NCBI RefSeq assembly: GCF_000472865.1
Contig: NZ_AXAP01000039.1
Coordinates: 1 to 64,000 of the forward strand
DNA from: Bradyrhizobium elkanii WSM2783
Lineage (GTDB): Bacteria > Pseudomonadota > Alphaproteobacteria > Rhizobiales > Xanthobacteraceae
Length of the DNA: 64,000 bases
Direction: 5' to 3'
The notes beneath the pieces were generated by a model. That model did not search any database and was not told the DNA's origin. It saw only the letters and a program-made list of their open reading frames with translations. Position numbers and translations under genes: made by a program. How positions within the stretch are numbered: position 1 is the first letter of the stretch; each line of letters opens with the position of its first letter. Below, in pieces: positions 8,671-16,804 of this stretch.

Positions 8671-9366
8671 TCATTGCTTCGGCTTGATCGCCCAGGACAC
8701 GTTCACTGAGACCGACAGCGTCTCCTCGCCCGGCGCGACGGGAGCTGATGCCGCCATTGGCGCGGCCATCTTGCCGCGGAAGAGGGGCGTCGGCGGTCCG
8801 CCTTCCGTGACGCTGAGTGCATCGCCAAGCGTGACGCCGGCCGCCCTGGCGTAGATTTCCGCCTTGCGACGCGCGTCGGCGACGGCCTTTTCGCGTGCGT
8901 CATCGAGCAGTTTTGACGCCTGCGAGACCAAGAAGCCGATACCGCCGATCTCATTGGCGCCGGCGCCAACCAGGACATCGATCAGGCCCGCGATCTTGGT
9001 GATGTCGCGCACCTTGATGATCACGCGATTGGTGGCGCGATAGCCGGAAATCGTTGCCGGCCCCGGCCGGCTTTGGGTCGTGGGATATTGCGGCTGCAGC
9101 GACAATCGCGAGGTCTGGTAGTCCTTCTCATCGATGCCGGCGCCTTTCAGCGCCAGCAGCACCTTGCCCATTGCGGCGTTGTTGATGTCGGACGCCTCGC
9201 GCGCGGTCTTGGCTTCCGAGGTTACGCCGGCGTCGATCTCGGCTTGGTCGGGCGCTGCCGAGATGGTGGCTTCGCCGTTGACGGAAATCGCAGGAGGCGG
9301 GACCGTCTGCGCCAGGGCAGGCGATGCCGCCAGCGCCAGCGCCGCGAGGGCAACGAGCTGTTTCAT
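8671..9366 (-). CDS. Periplasmic SIMPL-domain (DUF541) protein
   Basis: About 231 residues with a Sec signal peptide (MKQLVALAALALAASPALAQ). The mature part is the SIMPL fold found in E. coli YggE and Brucella BP26, with ISVNGEATISAAPDQAEI at the start of the domain and SVSVNVSWAIKP at the end. Family members form periplasmic oligomers linked to oxidative stress and envelope functions. A GTG at 9375 is an alternative start. No Shine-Dalgarno is evident; the upstream bases are a five-base tandem repeat. It follows the gene at 9387-10100 closely and is likely co-transcribed with it. Confidence 0.88.
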   Translation of the reverse strand: MKQLVALAALALAASPALAQTVPPPAISVNGEATISAAPDQAEIDAGVTSEAKTAREASDINNAAMGKVLLALKGAGIDEKDYQTSRLSLQPQYPTTQSRPGPATISGYRATNRVIIKVRDITKIAGLIDVLVGAGANEIGGIGFLVSQASKLLDDAREKAVADARRKAEIYARAAGVTLGDALSVTEGGPPTPLFRGKMAAPMAASAPVAPGEETLSVSVNVSWAIKPKQ

Positions 9367-9370
9367 TCGC

Positions 9371-9395
9371 TTCACTTCACTTCAGTTCACTTCAG
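9371..9395. repeat. Pentanucleotide tandem repeat at a gene junction
   Basis: Five consecutive copies of TTCAC/TTCAG span the stop codon of the upstream gene and the initiation region of the SIMPL gene (minus strand). Confidence 0.65.
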
Positions 9396-10100
9396 GGGGA
9401 CGTAGACGTTGATCACCAGCTTGTCTTCCGCCGTCTTGAGCGGATCGGTGGTGTATTCCTCGATAAAGGTGTCTTTTGCTTCGAGTTTCTTGTCGTCGAG
9501 GTGATTGGTGATCGCCTCGTAGGTGTTGTCCATATTGTCGTAGGATCCGCGGTGGACGAACTTCAAGGCTTTGCCGTCAGGCGAGTTGCCCATGCTCATG
9601 TTCTTGCCGAGGTTCTTCACCTCCTGGTCGACAGGGATTTCCGCGATGAAGGTGAAGCCGGTGTCATCGGTCGAGGTGTAGACGATCATCGCATTGCCTG
9701 TCGGCTTGATGTTCTGCTTCTCAAGCAGCGCCGTCAGCGCCTTCAGCGAATCGGTCAGGGAGTCGAAGGCCGAGTCCCAGTTGGCGTTGCCCTTCACCAT
9801 GACAACCTTCTTCGGCTCCAGCGTGAACTCCTCGCCGAAGGGGTCGGCCGTCTGGACCGGCGCGGAGGCCGGGGGCGTCGGACTCTGGGCAGTTGAAGGG
9901 GCGTCGGCCGGCGATTTGGTCTCGGCCGGCGGCGGCGCGGGAGTGGGGGCGGGCGCAGGCGGCACCGGCGAGGCCGAAGGCGCCGGCGAAGGCGAGGCGG
10001 CTGGAGCCGGCGCTTGCGCCAGCGCCACGCTGCCCCAGGCAATAGCGATTATCGGGACCAATGCGACCAATGTGCCGCGGAAACCATTGAATCGAATCAT
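9387..10100 (-). CDS. Secreted protein with Pro/Ala-rich linker and GyrI-like domain
   Basis: About 237 residues. The start at 10100 is preferred because GGAG lies nine bases upstream and it gives a clean signal peptide (ending ALAQAP); 10115 and 10160 are alternatives. After the signal comes a low-complexity Ala/Pro/Ser stretch of about 60 residues, then a C-terminal domain of about 150 residues. Its end (FVHRGSYDNMDNTYEAITNH to LVINVYVPLK) resembles GyrI-like/effector-binding domains. Such domains bind small ligands; a secreted version is less usual. The function is unknown. It is the first gene of a two-gene minus-strand unit with the SIMPL gene. Confidence 0.7.
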   Translation of the reverse strand: MIRFNGFRGTLVALVPIIAIAWGSVALAQAPAPAASPSPAPSASPVPPAPAPTPAPPPAETKSPADAPSTAQSPTPPASAPVQTADPFGEEFTLEPKKVVMVKGNANWDSAFDSLTDSLKALTALLEKQNIKPTGNAMIVYTSTDDTGFTFIAEIPVDQEVKNLGKNMSMGNSPDGKALKFVHRGSYDNMDNTYEAITNHLDDKKLEAKDTFIEEYTTDPLKTAEDKLVINVYVPLK

Positions 10101-10404
10101 CTTGATATTCTCCATCCCCATCCCGAGCGGCCGCCTTTTTGTCCCGGCTGACGTCCGCAAGGCGCGATAGTCCTAACACGCAAGTTCCGCTTTCGTCCCA
10201 TGACACTTGTGCCATGGGCGGCCGCGGGTGCGGAATAAATAGCGTCGTTTCGCGACATCATTCCGCTGCATCTTTCTGTCTGAGCGGGATCTTTTTCGGA
10301 AATGGACGCCGCTTTGCACGGGGCGCCACCTTCCGGGTCCGGACCATGCTCTGGCCAATTCGGCGTCATTCGCCATATAAGGCAGGCATAAATTGGGAAA
10401 TTCC
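10101..10404. other. Divergent intergenic region upstream of dapF
   Basis: It holds the 5' regions of the GyrI-like gene and dapF and a degenerate copy (10282-10352) of the GGATC...TTTCGG/CCGGATCATGCTC repeat. No coding frame is supported. Confidence 0.45.
10282..10352. repeat. Degenerate RIME-like repeat
   Basis: It starts GAGCGGGATCTTTTTCGGAA and ends CGGACCATGCTCT, matching the outer arms of the repeats at 15780, 18091, 51163 and 60585 with several mismatches. Confidence 0.45.
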
Positions 10405-11283
10405 ATGAGCGCGCTCGCCAACCACGCATTCGCCAAGATGAACGGTATCGGCAACGAGATCGTCGTGGTCGACATGCGTGATTCGAAGGCTCAGGTAGCG
10501 CCGGAGGACGCCCGCGCGGTGGCCGGTGCGGCCGGCGTGCCCTACGACCAGCTCATGGTGCTGCAGCCGCCGCGGCTGCAGGGGACGGAAGCCTTTATCA
10601 AGATCTACAACAATGATGGCTCGGAAGCCGGCGCCTGCGGCAATGGCATGCGCTGCGTGGTGCGCCGTGTGTTCGAGAAGACCGGGCAGACCGCCGCCAC
10701 CTTCGAGACCCGGGCGGGGCTGCTCAATTGCTGGCAGGGCCCGGCGCCCGATCTCTACACCGTCGACATGGGCACGCCGAAATTCGGCTGGCAGGACATT
10801 CCGCTGGCCGAGGAGTTTCGCGACACCCGTTATATCGAATTGCAGATCGGACCGATCGATGCGCCGATCCTGCATTCGCCCTCGGTCGTCAGCATGGGCA
10901 ATCCGCACGCGATCTTCTGGGTGGAAGACGTCAACGCCTATGACCTTTCCCGCTTCGGGCCGCTTCTGGAAAATCATCCGATCTTTCCGGAGCGCGCCAA
11001 CATCACGCTCGCCCATATCGTCGATGCCGACCACATCACGATCCGGACCTGGGAACGCGGGGCGGGCCTGACCAAGGCGTGCGGCTCGGCCGCCTGCGCG
11101 ACCGCGGTGGCGGCGGCGCGGCTGAAGCGCGCCAGTCGTACCGTCGAGATCACGCTGCCCGGAGGCAAGCTCAATATCGAATGGCGCGAGCGCGACGACC
11201 ACGTGCTGATGACGGGGACGGCGACCTTCGAATATGAAGGCCGCTTCGATCCTGCGCTGTTCGCCAGCGCCAGCGTCACCTGA
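10405..11283 (+). CDS. dapF: Diaminopimelate epimerase
   Basis: It converts LL- to meso-diaminopimelate for lysine and peptidoglycan synthesis. The 292 residues contain both catalytic cysteines: NNDGSEAGACGNGMRC (about residue 80) and KACGSAACAT (about residue 230). The ATG at 10405 is preferred over an in-frame TTG at 10393; GGGAA lies just upstream. The mtaB gene starts one base after its stop, so the two are coupled. Confidence 0.97.
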   Translation: MSALANHAFAKMNGIGNEIVVVDMRDSKAQVAPEDARAVAGAAGVPYDQLMVLQPPRLQGTEAFIKIYNNDGSEAGACGNGMRCVVRRVFEKTGQTAATFETRAGLLNCWQGPAPDLYTVDMGTPKFGWQDIPLAEEFRDTRYIELQIGPIDAPILHSPSVVSMGNPHAIFWVEDVNAYDLSRFGPLLENHPIFPERANITLAHIVDADHITIRTWERGAGLTKACGSAACATAVAAARLKRASRTVEITLPGGKLNIEWRERDDHVLMTGTATFEYEGRFDPALFASASVT

Positions 11284-11284
11284 G

Positions 11285-12595
11285 ATGACCGTCGACGTCA
11301 TCACCTTCGGCTGTCGCCTGAATGCGTTCGAATCGGAGCTGATCCGGCACGAGGCTGACAATGCCGGCCTTGCCGACACCATCGTCATCAATAGCTGCGC
11401 GGTTACCAATGAGGCGGTGGCGCAGGCGCGCCAATCGATCCGCCGGTTGAAGCGCGAGCGCCCCGAAGCGCGCATCGTCGTCACCGGCTGCGCGGCGCAG
11501 ACCCAAGCGCAGATGTTCGCTGACATGGCGGAAGTCGATCGCGTCATCGGCAATGATGAGAAGACGCGAAGCGCAGCCTGGCATGATGCACGCGCGGTGT
11601 TCGATGCGGGCCTTAGTGTGGCGGCGAGCGAGAAGATCGCGGTCGCCGATATCATGGCGGTCAGGGAAATGGCGCCGCATCTGCTGGAAGGTTTTCAGAA
11701 GGGCCTGCCGCGGGTGTTCGTGCAGGTGCAGAACGGCTGCGACCATCGCTGCACCTTCTGCATCATCCCGTTCGGCCGCGGCAATTCGCGTTCGGTACCG
11801 ATGGGCGCGGTGGTCGATCAGGTCCGTGCGCTGGTCGAACGCGGCCATGTCGAGATCGTACTGACGGGCGTTGACCTCACGAGCTATGGCGCCGACCTGC
11901 CGGGCACGCCCAAGCTTGGCACATTGACGCGGCAGATCCTGAAGCACGTGCCGGAGTTGCAGCGCCTGCGCATTTCCTCGATCGATTCCATCGAGGCTGA
12001 CCGCGACCTGCTCGATGTCATCGCTGACGATAACAGGCTGATGCCGCATCTGCATCTGTCGCTGCAGTCCGGTGACGATCTGATCCTGAAGCGGATGAAG
12101 CGGCGGCACTCGCGTCAGGACGCGATCGAGTTCTGCGCGCAGGTACGGCGGCTGCGGCCGGATATGGCGTTCGGCGCCGACATCATCGCAGGCTTCCCGA
12201 CCGAGACGGAAGAGATGTTTGCGCGCTCGCAGGATCTGGTCGCGGAATGCGATCTTACTTTCCTGCATGTGTTTCCGTATTCCAAGCGCCCCGGCACGCC
12301 GGCGGCACGGATGCCGCAGGTGGCAGGCGGAGAGATCAAGGAACGTGCGCGACGACTGCGCGCCGTGGGCGACGCGGCGTTGCGCAAGCGGCTCGCCGCC
12401 GAAATCGGCACGACGCGTCGGGTCCTGATCGAGAGCGACAGGCAAGGCCGCACGGAGCACTTCCTGCCGGTCGCGATCAGTGGCGAAACGCCGGGCGCGG
12501 TGCGGGCGCTTGCGATCAGTGGCCACGATGGTGCGAGGCTTCTTCCTTCTCCCCTTGTGGGAGAAGGTGGCGTGGACGCAGTCCACGCCGGATGA
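11285..12595 (+). CDS. mtaB: tRNA t6A37 methylthiotransferase MtaB
   Basis: A radical-SAM enzyme that adds a methylthio group to t6A37 of ANN-decoding tRNAs. The N-terminal UPF0004 domain shows three cluster cysteines (TFGCRLN, INSCAVTNEA, VTGCAAQ). The radical-SAM motif CDHRCTFCIIPFGRG is at about residue 155. The TRAM-like C-terminal part is near residues 365-420. The final residues SPLVGEGGVDAVHAG are encoded by the palindromic repeat that begins at 12545, an unusual tail. It begins one base after the dapF stop. Confidence 0.95.
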   Translation: MTVDVITFGCRLNAFESELIRHEADNAGLADTIVINSCAVTNEAVAQARQSIRRLKRERPEARIVVTGCAAQTQAQMFADMAEVDRVIGNDEKTRSAAWHDARAVFDAGLSVAASEKIAVADIMAVREMAPHLLEGFQKGLPRVFVQVQNGCDHRCTFCIIPFGRGNSRSVPMGAVVDQVRALVERGHVEIVLTGVDLTSYGADLPGTPKLGTLTRQILKHVPELQRLRISSIDSIEADRDLLDVIADDNRLMPHLHLSLQSGDDLILKRMKRRHSRQDAIEFCAQVRRLRPDMAFGADIIAGFPTETEEMFARSQDLVAECDLTFLHVFPYSKRPGTPAARMPQVAGGEIKERARRLRAVGDAALRKRLAAEIGTTRRVLIESDRQGRTEHFLPVAISGETPGAVRALAISGHDGARLLPSPLVGEGGVDAVHAG

Positions 12596-12695
12596 GGGGT
12601 TGTTTCCGCGGGCGCCGGTGTTTGTGGATAGAACCCCTCACCCTGGTGAGTTCGCTGCCCGCTGCGGAGCTGCCCTCTCCCACAAGGGGCGAGGG
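12545..12695. repeat. Palindromic repeat (CTCCCCTTGTGGGAGA type)
   Basis: Outer arms CTTCTCCCCTTGTGGGAGAA and CTCTCCCACAAGGGGCGAG face each other, with a second inner pair around GATGAGGGGTT and AACCCCTCACCCT. The left part is translated as the end of MtaB. Confidence 0.85.
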
Positions 12696-12733
12696 CGCAT
12701 CAACTGGCGCCGCGATCGTGTTGTTCTCTTACT

Positions 12734-13435
12734 CTACTCCCCATTCCACCCGCACGCCCGCAGCCGCTCGTGCATGTGCTCCGGCGCCGGCGCGACTACT
12801 CGCACCGGGTCCTTGTTCTTCGAGATCGGGATCACCAATTCGCGCGAGTGCAGATGCAGGCGCGGCTCGCCGAAGCGCGGGCCGTTGCCGTAGATGTTGT
12901 CGCCAAAGATCGGCCAGCCCATGGCGGAAGCGTGCACGCGCAATTGATGGGTGCGGCCGGTGACCGGTTCCATCGCGAGCCAGGCAAGACTGTCGCCGCG
13001 GCCGAGCACCTTCCAGTTTGTCACGGCCTTTTGACCTTCCGGGTCCGGCTTCTGCCACCAGCCGCGTTCGGCGTTCTTGCGGCCGAGCGGCAGATCGATC
13101 GTGCCTTGCTCTTCGGCAGGTCCGCCTTCGACCACGGCCCAATATGTCTTTGATATCTTGCCGTGCTTGAACAACAGGCCAAGCGAGGCGGTCGCCTTGC
13201 GATGCCGCCCAAGGACGAGGCAGCCCGAGGTGTCCCGGTCCAGCCGATGGGCGAGCACCGGCGGCCGCGGCAGGCCGAAACGCAGCGCGTCGAACGAGGC
13301 TTCCAGGTTGGCGCCGCCTTTTGGGCCACGATGCACCGGAATTCCGGCCGGTTTGTCGATCACCAGCATCAAGCCATCGCGATGGAGCACGCGGGCCTCG
13401 ATTTCCGCCGGCGTCAATTGTGGAACATCGTTCAC
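12734..13435 (-). CDS. RluA-family rRNA/tRNA pseudouridine synthase
   Basis: About 233 residues. The catalytic motif HRLDRDTSGCLVLG contains the essential Asp; VIDKPAGIPVH near the start and GRTHQLRVHASAMGWPI near residue 170 are also family hallmarks. No S4 domain precedes the catalytic domain, so it is RluA-like rather than RluC/D-like, and the target uridine cannot be read from the sequence. GTG at 13435 is the likely start; the open frame runs on antisense to ftsY without homology. It is divergent from ftsY with a 48-base spacer. Confidence 0.92.
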   Translation of the reverse strand: MNDVPQLTPAEIEARVLHRDGLMLVIDKPAGIPVHRGPKGGANLEASFDALRFGLPRPPVLAHRLDRDTSGCLVLGRHRKATASLGLLFKHGKISKTYWAVVEGGPAEEQGTIDLPLGRKNAERGWWQKPDPEGQKAVTNWKVLGRGDSLAWLAMEPVTGRTHQLRVHASAMGWPIFGDNIYGNGPRFGEPRLHLHSRELVIPISKNKDPVRVVAPAPEHMHERLRACGWNGE

Positions 13436-13483
13436 GCGTCGAGACTTTCGTTTGCGGGGCGAAACGGCTAACACACCCGTGCC

Positions 13484-14422
13484 ATGAACGATACCACTGC
13501 ACCCAAACTGAGCTGGTGGAAGCGGCTCTCCAACGGGCTGAAGCGGACCTCGAGTTCGATCGGCACTGCCGTTGCCGGCCTCGTCACCAAGCGCAAGCTC
13601 GACCGCGCCATGCTCGATGATATCGAGGATGTGCTGCTGCGCGCCGATCTCGGCACCGATGTCGCCGTGCGTATCGCGGACGCCGTCGGCGCCGGACGCT
13701 ATGACAAGGAGATCTCCGCCGACGAGGTCAAGGCCGTGGTCGCAACCGAGGTCGAGAAGGTGCTGGCGCCGGTGGCCCAGCCGCTCGAGATCGATGCGGC
13801 GAAAAAACCATTCGTCGTCCTCGTGGTCGGCGTCAACGGCTCCGGCAAGACCACGACCATCGGCAAGCTCGCGGCGAAGTTTTCCGCCGAAGGCCGCAAG
13901 GTAATGCTGGCCGCCGGTGACACCTTCCGGGCCGCCGCGATCGAGCAGCTCAAGATCTGGGGCGAACGGACGAAATCTCCCGTCATCGCCGGCGCGCAGG
14001 GGTCGGATTCCGCAAGCCTCGCCTTCAATGCGCTCAGCGCGGCCAGGGAGCAGAAGCTCGACGTGCTGCTGATCGATACCGCCGGCCGGCTGCAGAACAA
14101 AGCCGAATTGATGAACGAGCTCGAAAAGGTGGTGCGCGTGATCCGGAAGGTCGATGCCACGGCGCCGCATGCGGTGCTCCTGGTCCTCGACGCCACGGTG
14201 GGACAAAATGCGCTGTCGCAGGTCGAGGCCTTTCACCGTACTGCTGGCGTCACCGGCCTCGTGATGACGAAACTGGACGGCACCGCACGGGGCGGCATTC
14301 TGGTGGCGCTGTCGGAGAAACACAAATTGCCGGTGCATTTCATCGGCGTCGGCGAAGGCGTCGATGATCTTGCCCCCTTCACCGCGCGCGATTTCGCCAG
14401 GGCGATCGCAGGGATCGAGTAA
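13484..14422 (+). CDS. ftsY: Signal recognition particle receptor FtsY
   Basis: The membrane-associated SRP receptor GTPase that pairs with Ffh. The 312 residues hold the NG domain with GVNGSGKTTTIGKLA (about residue 117), DTFRAAAIEQ, DTAGRLQNK and TKLDGTARGG. The long acidic A domain of E. coli FtsY is absent: only about 30 residues (LSWWKRLSNGLKR, basic and aromatic) precede the N domain and could bind lipid. The next gene starts inside its stop codon (TAATG). Confidence 0.97.
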   Translation: MNDTTAPKLSWWKRLSNGLKRTSSSIGTAVAGLVTKRKLDRAMLDDIEDVLLRADLGTDVAVRIADAVGAGRYDKEISADEVKAVVATEVEKVLAPVAQPLEIDAAKKPFVVLVVGVNGSGKTTTIGKLAAKFSAEGRKVMLAAGDTFRAAAIEQLKIWGERTKSPVIAGAQGSDSASLAFNALSAAREQKLDVLLIDTAGRLQNKAELMNELEKVVRVIRKVDATAPHAVLLVLDATVGQNALSQVEAFHRTAGVTGLVMTKLDGTARGGILVALSEKHKLPVHFIGVGEGVDDLAPFTARDFARAIAGIE

Positions 14423-15024
14423 TGGACAAGAAAGCACCGCATCCTCTGTTCAAGCTCGCGACCGAGCTTGGTCCGCTGCTCATCTTCTTCTTCGTCAACG
14501 CCAAGTCGAACCTGTTCATCGCCACCGGCGTATTCATGGTGGCCGTGGTGATTGCGATCATCGCAGCTTACCTCGTGACGCGGCATGTGCCCTTGATGGC
14601 GATCGTCACGGCGGTGGTTGTCGTCGTATTCGGCACGCTGACGCTGATCCTGCATGATGAGACCTTCATCAAGATGAAGCCGACCATCGTCTACACGCTG
14701 TTCGCCGCGATTTTGGGCGGCGGCCTGCTGTTCGGCCGCTCCTTCATCGCGATCATGTTCGACCAGATGTTCAACCTCACCCCGCACGGCTGGCGCATTC
14801 TCACCTTCCGCTGGGCATTGTGGTTCCTGGCGATGGCCGTGGTGAACGAGATCGTCTGGCGCACCCAGACCACCGATTTCTGGGTCACCTTCAAGGTGTT
14901 CGGCATGGTGCCGCTGACGATGCTGTTTGCCGTCACCCAGATGCCGCTGATCAAGCGCTACCAGCTCGAGCCGGTCTCACTGGAGCGGAGCGAGGCGGAG
15001 GCCGGGGACGTGAGTAAGGGATAA
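14422..15024 (+). CDS. yciB: Inner-membrane septation protein A family (YciB)
   Basis: A 200-residue polytopic membrane protein with five or six hydrophobic segments (for example residues 15-35, 38-60, 65-80, 95-115 and 130-175). The family start HPLFKLATELGPLLIFFFVNAK and the central SFIAIMFDQMFNLTPHGWRILTFRWA are diagnostic of YciB/IspZ. It is implicated in cell envelope and division. It overlaps ftsY by one base, so the two form a unit. Confidence 0.93.
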   Translation: MDKKAPHPLFKLATELGPLLIFFFVNAKSNLFIATGVFMVAVVIAIIAAYLVTRHVPLMAIVTAVVVVVFGTLTLILHDETFIKMKPTIVYTLFAAILGGGLLFGRSFIAIMFDQMFNLTPHGWRILTFRWALWFLAMAVVNEIVWRTQTTDFWVTFKVFGMVPLTMLFAVTQMPLIKRYQLEPVSLERSEAEAGDVSKG

Positions 15025-15034
15025 TCCCGCCACT

Positions 15035-15177
15035 CGTCATTCCGGGGCGTGCCAACGGGTCCGCGCGAGGCGCGGCCCGATGACAGGCTCCGCACGAGCC
15101 CGGAATCCATCGGGCGGCAGGCGCAAGTGGTGGAATGGATTCCGGGTTCATCGCTGCGCGATGCCCCGGAATGACGG
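15035..15177. repeat. Palindromic repeat (CGTCATTCCGGGGC type)
   Basis: Outer arms CGTCATTCCGGGGCG and GCCCCGGAATGACG, with inner GGAATCCAT and ATGGATTCC. It lies between the convergent yciB and ccmG genes. Confidence 0.8.
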
Positions 15178-15183
15178 AGAAAG

Positions 15184-15777
15184 CTACGTCCCGGCTTTGA
15201 GCGCCTTCTCGATCTCGACCTTGAGCACGCTGTCGAAATTCTGCGGCGTCACCGGCCCGACTAGCTTGTAGACGATGGTGCCCTCGCGGCCGACGATGAA
15301 GGTCTCGGGCACGCCATAGACGCCCCATTCGATCGAGGCGCGGCCGTTGGCGTCGACGCCGACGATGCTGAACGGATTGCCGTAGCGGCCGAGGAAGCGG
15401 CGGGCGTTATCGGGCGCATCCTTGTAGTTGATGCCGACGAGCTGCAGCCGGTTGTCCTTGGCGAGCTCGGTCAAGAGCGGCGCTTCGTCATGGCACGGCA
15501 CGCACCAGGACGCCCAGACATTGACGAGGCTGACCTTGCCCTTGAAGGCGGCGGGATCGAGTCCGGGCACCTGCGCGCCATCTCTGGTCAACCCTTCGAG
15601 CGCGGGCAGCGCGGTTTGCGGCGCCGGCCGGCCGATCAGTGCCGATGGAATCCTCGAGGGATCGCCGCCATAGAGCCGCAGCAGGAATAGCGCGGCGAGG
15701 GCGGCAAAGACCACCAGCGGCAGCGCCACCAGCCAGCGCCGGCTCCGCGGCGCGGTTTCGGCAATGGGTTCGCTCAT
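15184..15777 (-). CDS. ccmG: Cytochrome c maturation thiol:disulfide oxidoreductase CcmG/DsbE
   Basis: A membrane-anchored periplasmic thioredoxin that keeps apocytochrome or CcmH cysteines reduced for heme attachment. Residues about 14-34 form the N-terminal anchor. The active site WCVPC is at Cys92/Cys95 in NVWASWCVPCHDEAP. A cis-Pro loop follows in YGVPETFIVG. It is the last visible gene of the ccm cluster, 44 bases behind ccmD. The spacer is a RIME-like repeat. Confidence 0.95.
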   Translation of the reverse strand: MSEPIAETAPRSRRWLVALPLVVFAALAALFLLRLYGGDPSRIPSALIGRPAPQTALPALEGLTRDGAQVPGLDPAAFKGKVSLVNVWASWCVPCHDEAPLLTELAKDNRLQLVGINYKDAPDNARRFLGRYGNPFSIVGVDANGRASIEWGVYGVPETFIVGREGTIVYKLVGPVTPQNFDSVLKVEIEKALKAGT

Positions 15778-15779
15778 GA

Positions 15780-15826
15780 GATCTTTTCGGAAAGCCGATT
15801 TCCCCTTTTCCGGATCATGCTCTAGA
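15780..15826. repeat. RIME-like repeat between ccmD and ccmG
   Basis: Arms GATC(T)TTTCGGAAA and TTTTCCGGATCATGCTCT. The end of the element supplies the TAG stop codon of ccmD. Confidence 0.7.
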
Positions 15827-16004
15827 TCTCCGCCGCGCTGCGCCCGGAGCGCCTGACAATGCCGCTGGCCTCGAGTTCGCGCAGCCGCGCCGTCTGCTGG
15901 CGGTAGTCGAGAAAGATCCAGACGATCAGCAGCACCACCACGGCTGCTACCAGCCCGTAGGATGTCGCAATGAAGGAGGCGTAGGGGCCGAGCGCTGCCA
16001 TCAT
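15822..16004 (-). CDS. ccmD: Heme exporter protein CcmD
   Basis: A 60-residue single-span protein (hydrophobic residues about 10-33) with a cytoplasmic charged tail (DYRQQTARLRELEASG) typical of CcmD. It helps release holo-CcmE from the CcmABC complex. The ATG overlaps the ccmC stop by four bases. The stop codon lies in a repeat element. Confidence 0.9.
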   Translation of the reverse strand: MMAALGPYASFIATSYGLVAAVVVLLIVWIFLDYRQQTARLRELEASGIVRRSGRSAAEI

Positions 16005-16732
16005 GCCGCCTTTTGATTGGCCTGCATCATCTGCAGGCTGCGCACCCTGCGGCGCAGGATTTCGTTCCGCATCGCCGCCAGGTGCAGCGTGATGAACAGC
16101 AGCGAGAATGCGATCGCCATCACCAGGAGCGGAATCAGGAAGGCATTATCCAGCGTCGGCCCGCCCATCCGGATCACGGATGCCGGCTGGTGCAGCGTGT
16201 TCCACCAGTCGACCGAGAACTTGATGATCGGGATGTTGATCGCGCCGACCAGCGTCAGCACCGCGGCGGCGCGCGCCGCGCGCGAGGGATCCTCCACCGC
16301 GCGCCACAGCGCGATCAGGCCGAGATACATCAAAAACAGGATCAGCACCGAGGTGAGCCGCGCGTCCCATTCCCAATAGGTCCCCCACATCGGCCGGCCC
16401 CATAGCGAGCCGGTGACGAGGGCGAGGAAGGTGAAGGCGGCGCCGATCGGGGCTGCAGCCTTTGCCGCGACGTCAGCGAGCGGATGTCGCCAGACCAGCG
16501 TGCCGAGCGAGGCGATGCTCATGATGCCCCAGACGAACATCGACAGCCACGCGTTCGGCACGTGGATGAACATGATCTTGACTGTCGCGCCCTGCTGGTA
16601 ATCGTCCGGCGCCATCGCGGACTGGTAGAGCCCGATCAGGAGCAGGATCGCGGTCGCGCCCGCCAGCCACGGCAGCACGCGCGCGGTCAGCGCGAGGAAT
16701 TTCGTGGGGTTGGCGAGGTCGATCAGGCTCAT
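16001..16732 (-). CDS. ccmC: Heme exporter/heme-handling protein CcmC
   Basis: A six-span inner-membrane protein that presents heme to CcmE. The Trp-rich motif WGTYWEWDARLTS (about residue 125) and flanking His residues (FIHVPNAWLSM, WNTLHQPAS) are the WWD heme-handling signature. The 243-residue length with start ATG 16732 is normal; the open frame extends 11 codons upstream without similarity. It lies downstream of ccmB and overlaps ccmD. Confidence 0.96.
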   Translation of the reverse strand: MSLIDLANPTKFLALTARVLPWLAGATAILLLIGLYQSAMAPDDYQQGATVKIMFIHVPNAWLSMFVWGIMSIASLGTLVWRHPLADVAAKAAAPIGAAFTFLALVTGSLWGRPMWGTYWEWDARLTSVLILFLMYLGLIALWRAVEDPSRAARAAAVLTLVGAINIPIIKFSVDWWNTLHQPASVIRMGGPTLDNAFLIPLLVMAIAFSLLFITLHLAAMRNEILRRRVRSLQMMQANQKAA

Positions 16733-16804
16733 GGCTTTCTCTGATAGTCGCGGCCGGCGTCGCAAGCAATTGGCCCAAAACCTCTCGTGAAGAGTTGATT
16801 GACC

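Noticed and set aside
13436..14437. 5' extension of the RluA-family frame across ftsY
   Set aside because: Homology to pseudouridine synthases begins only near 13435; the rest is antisense to ftsY.
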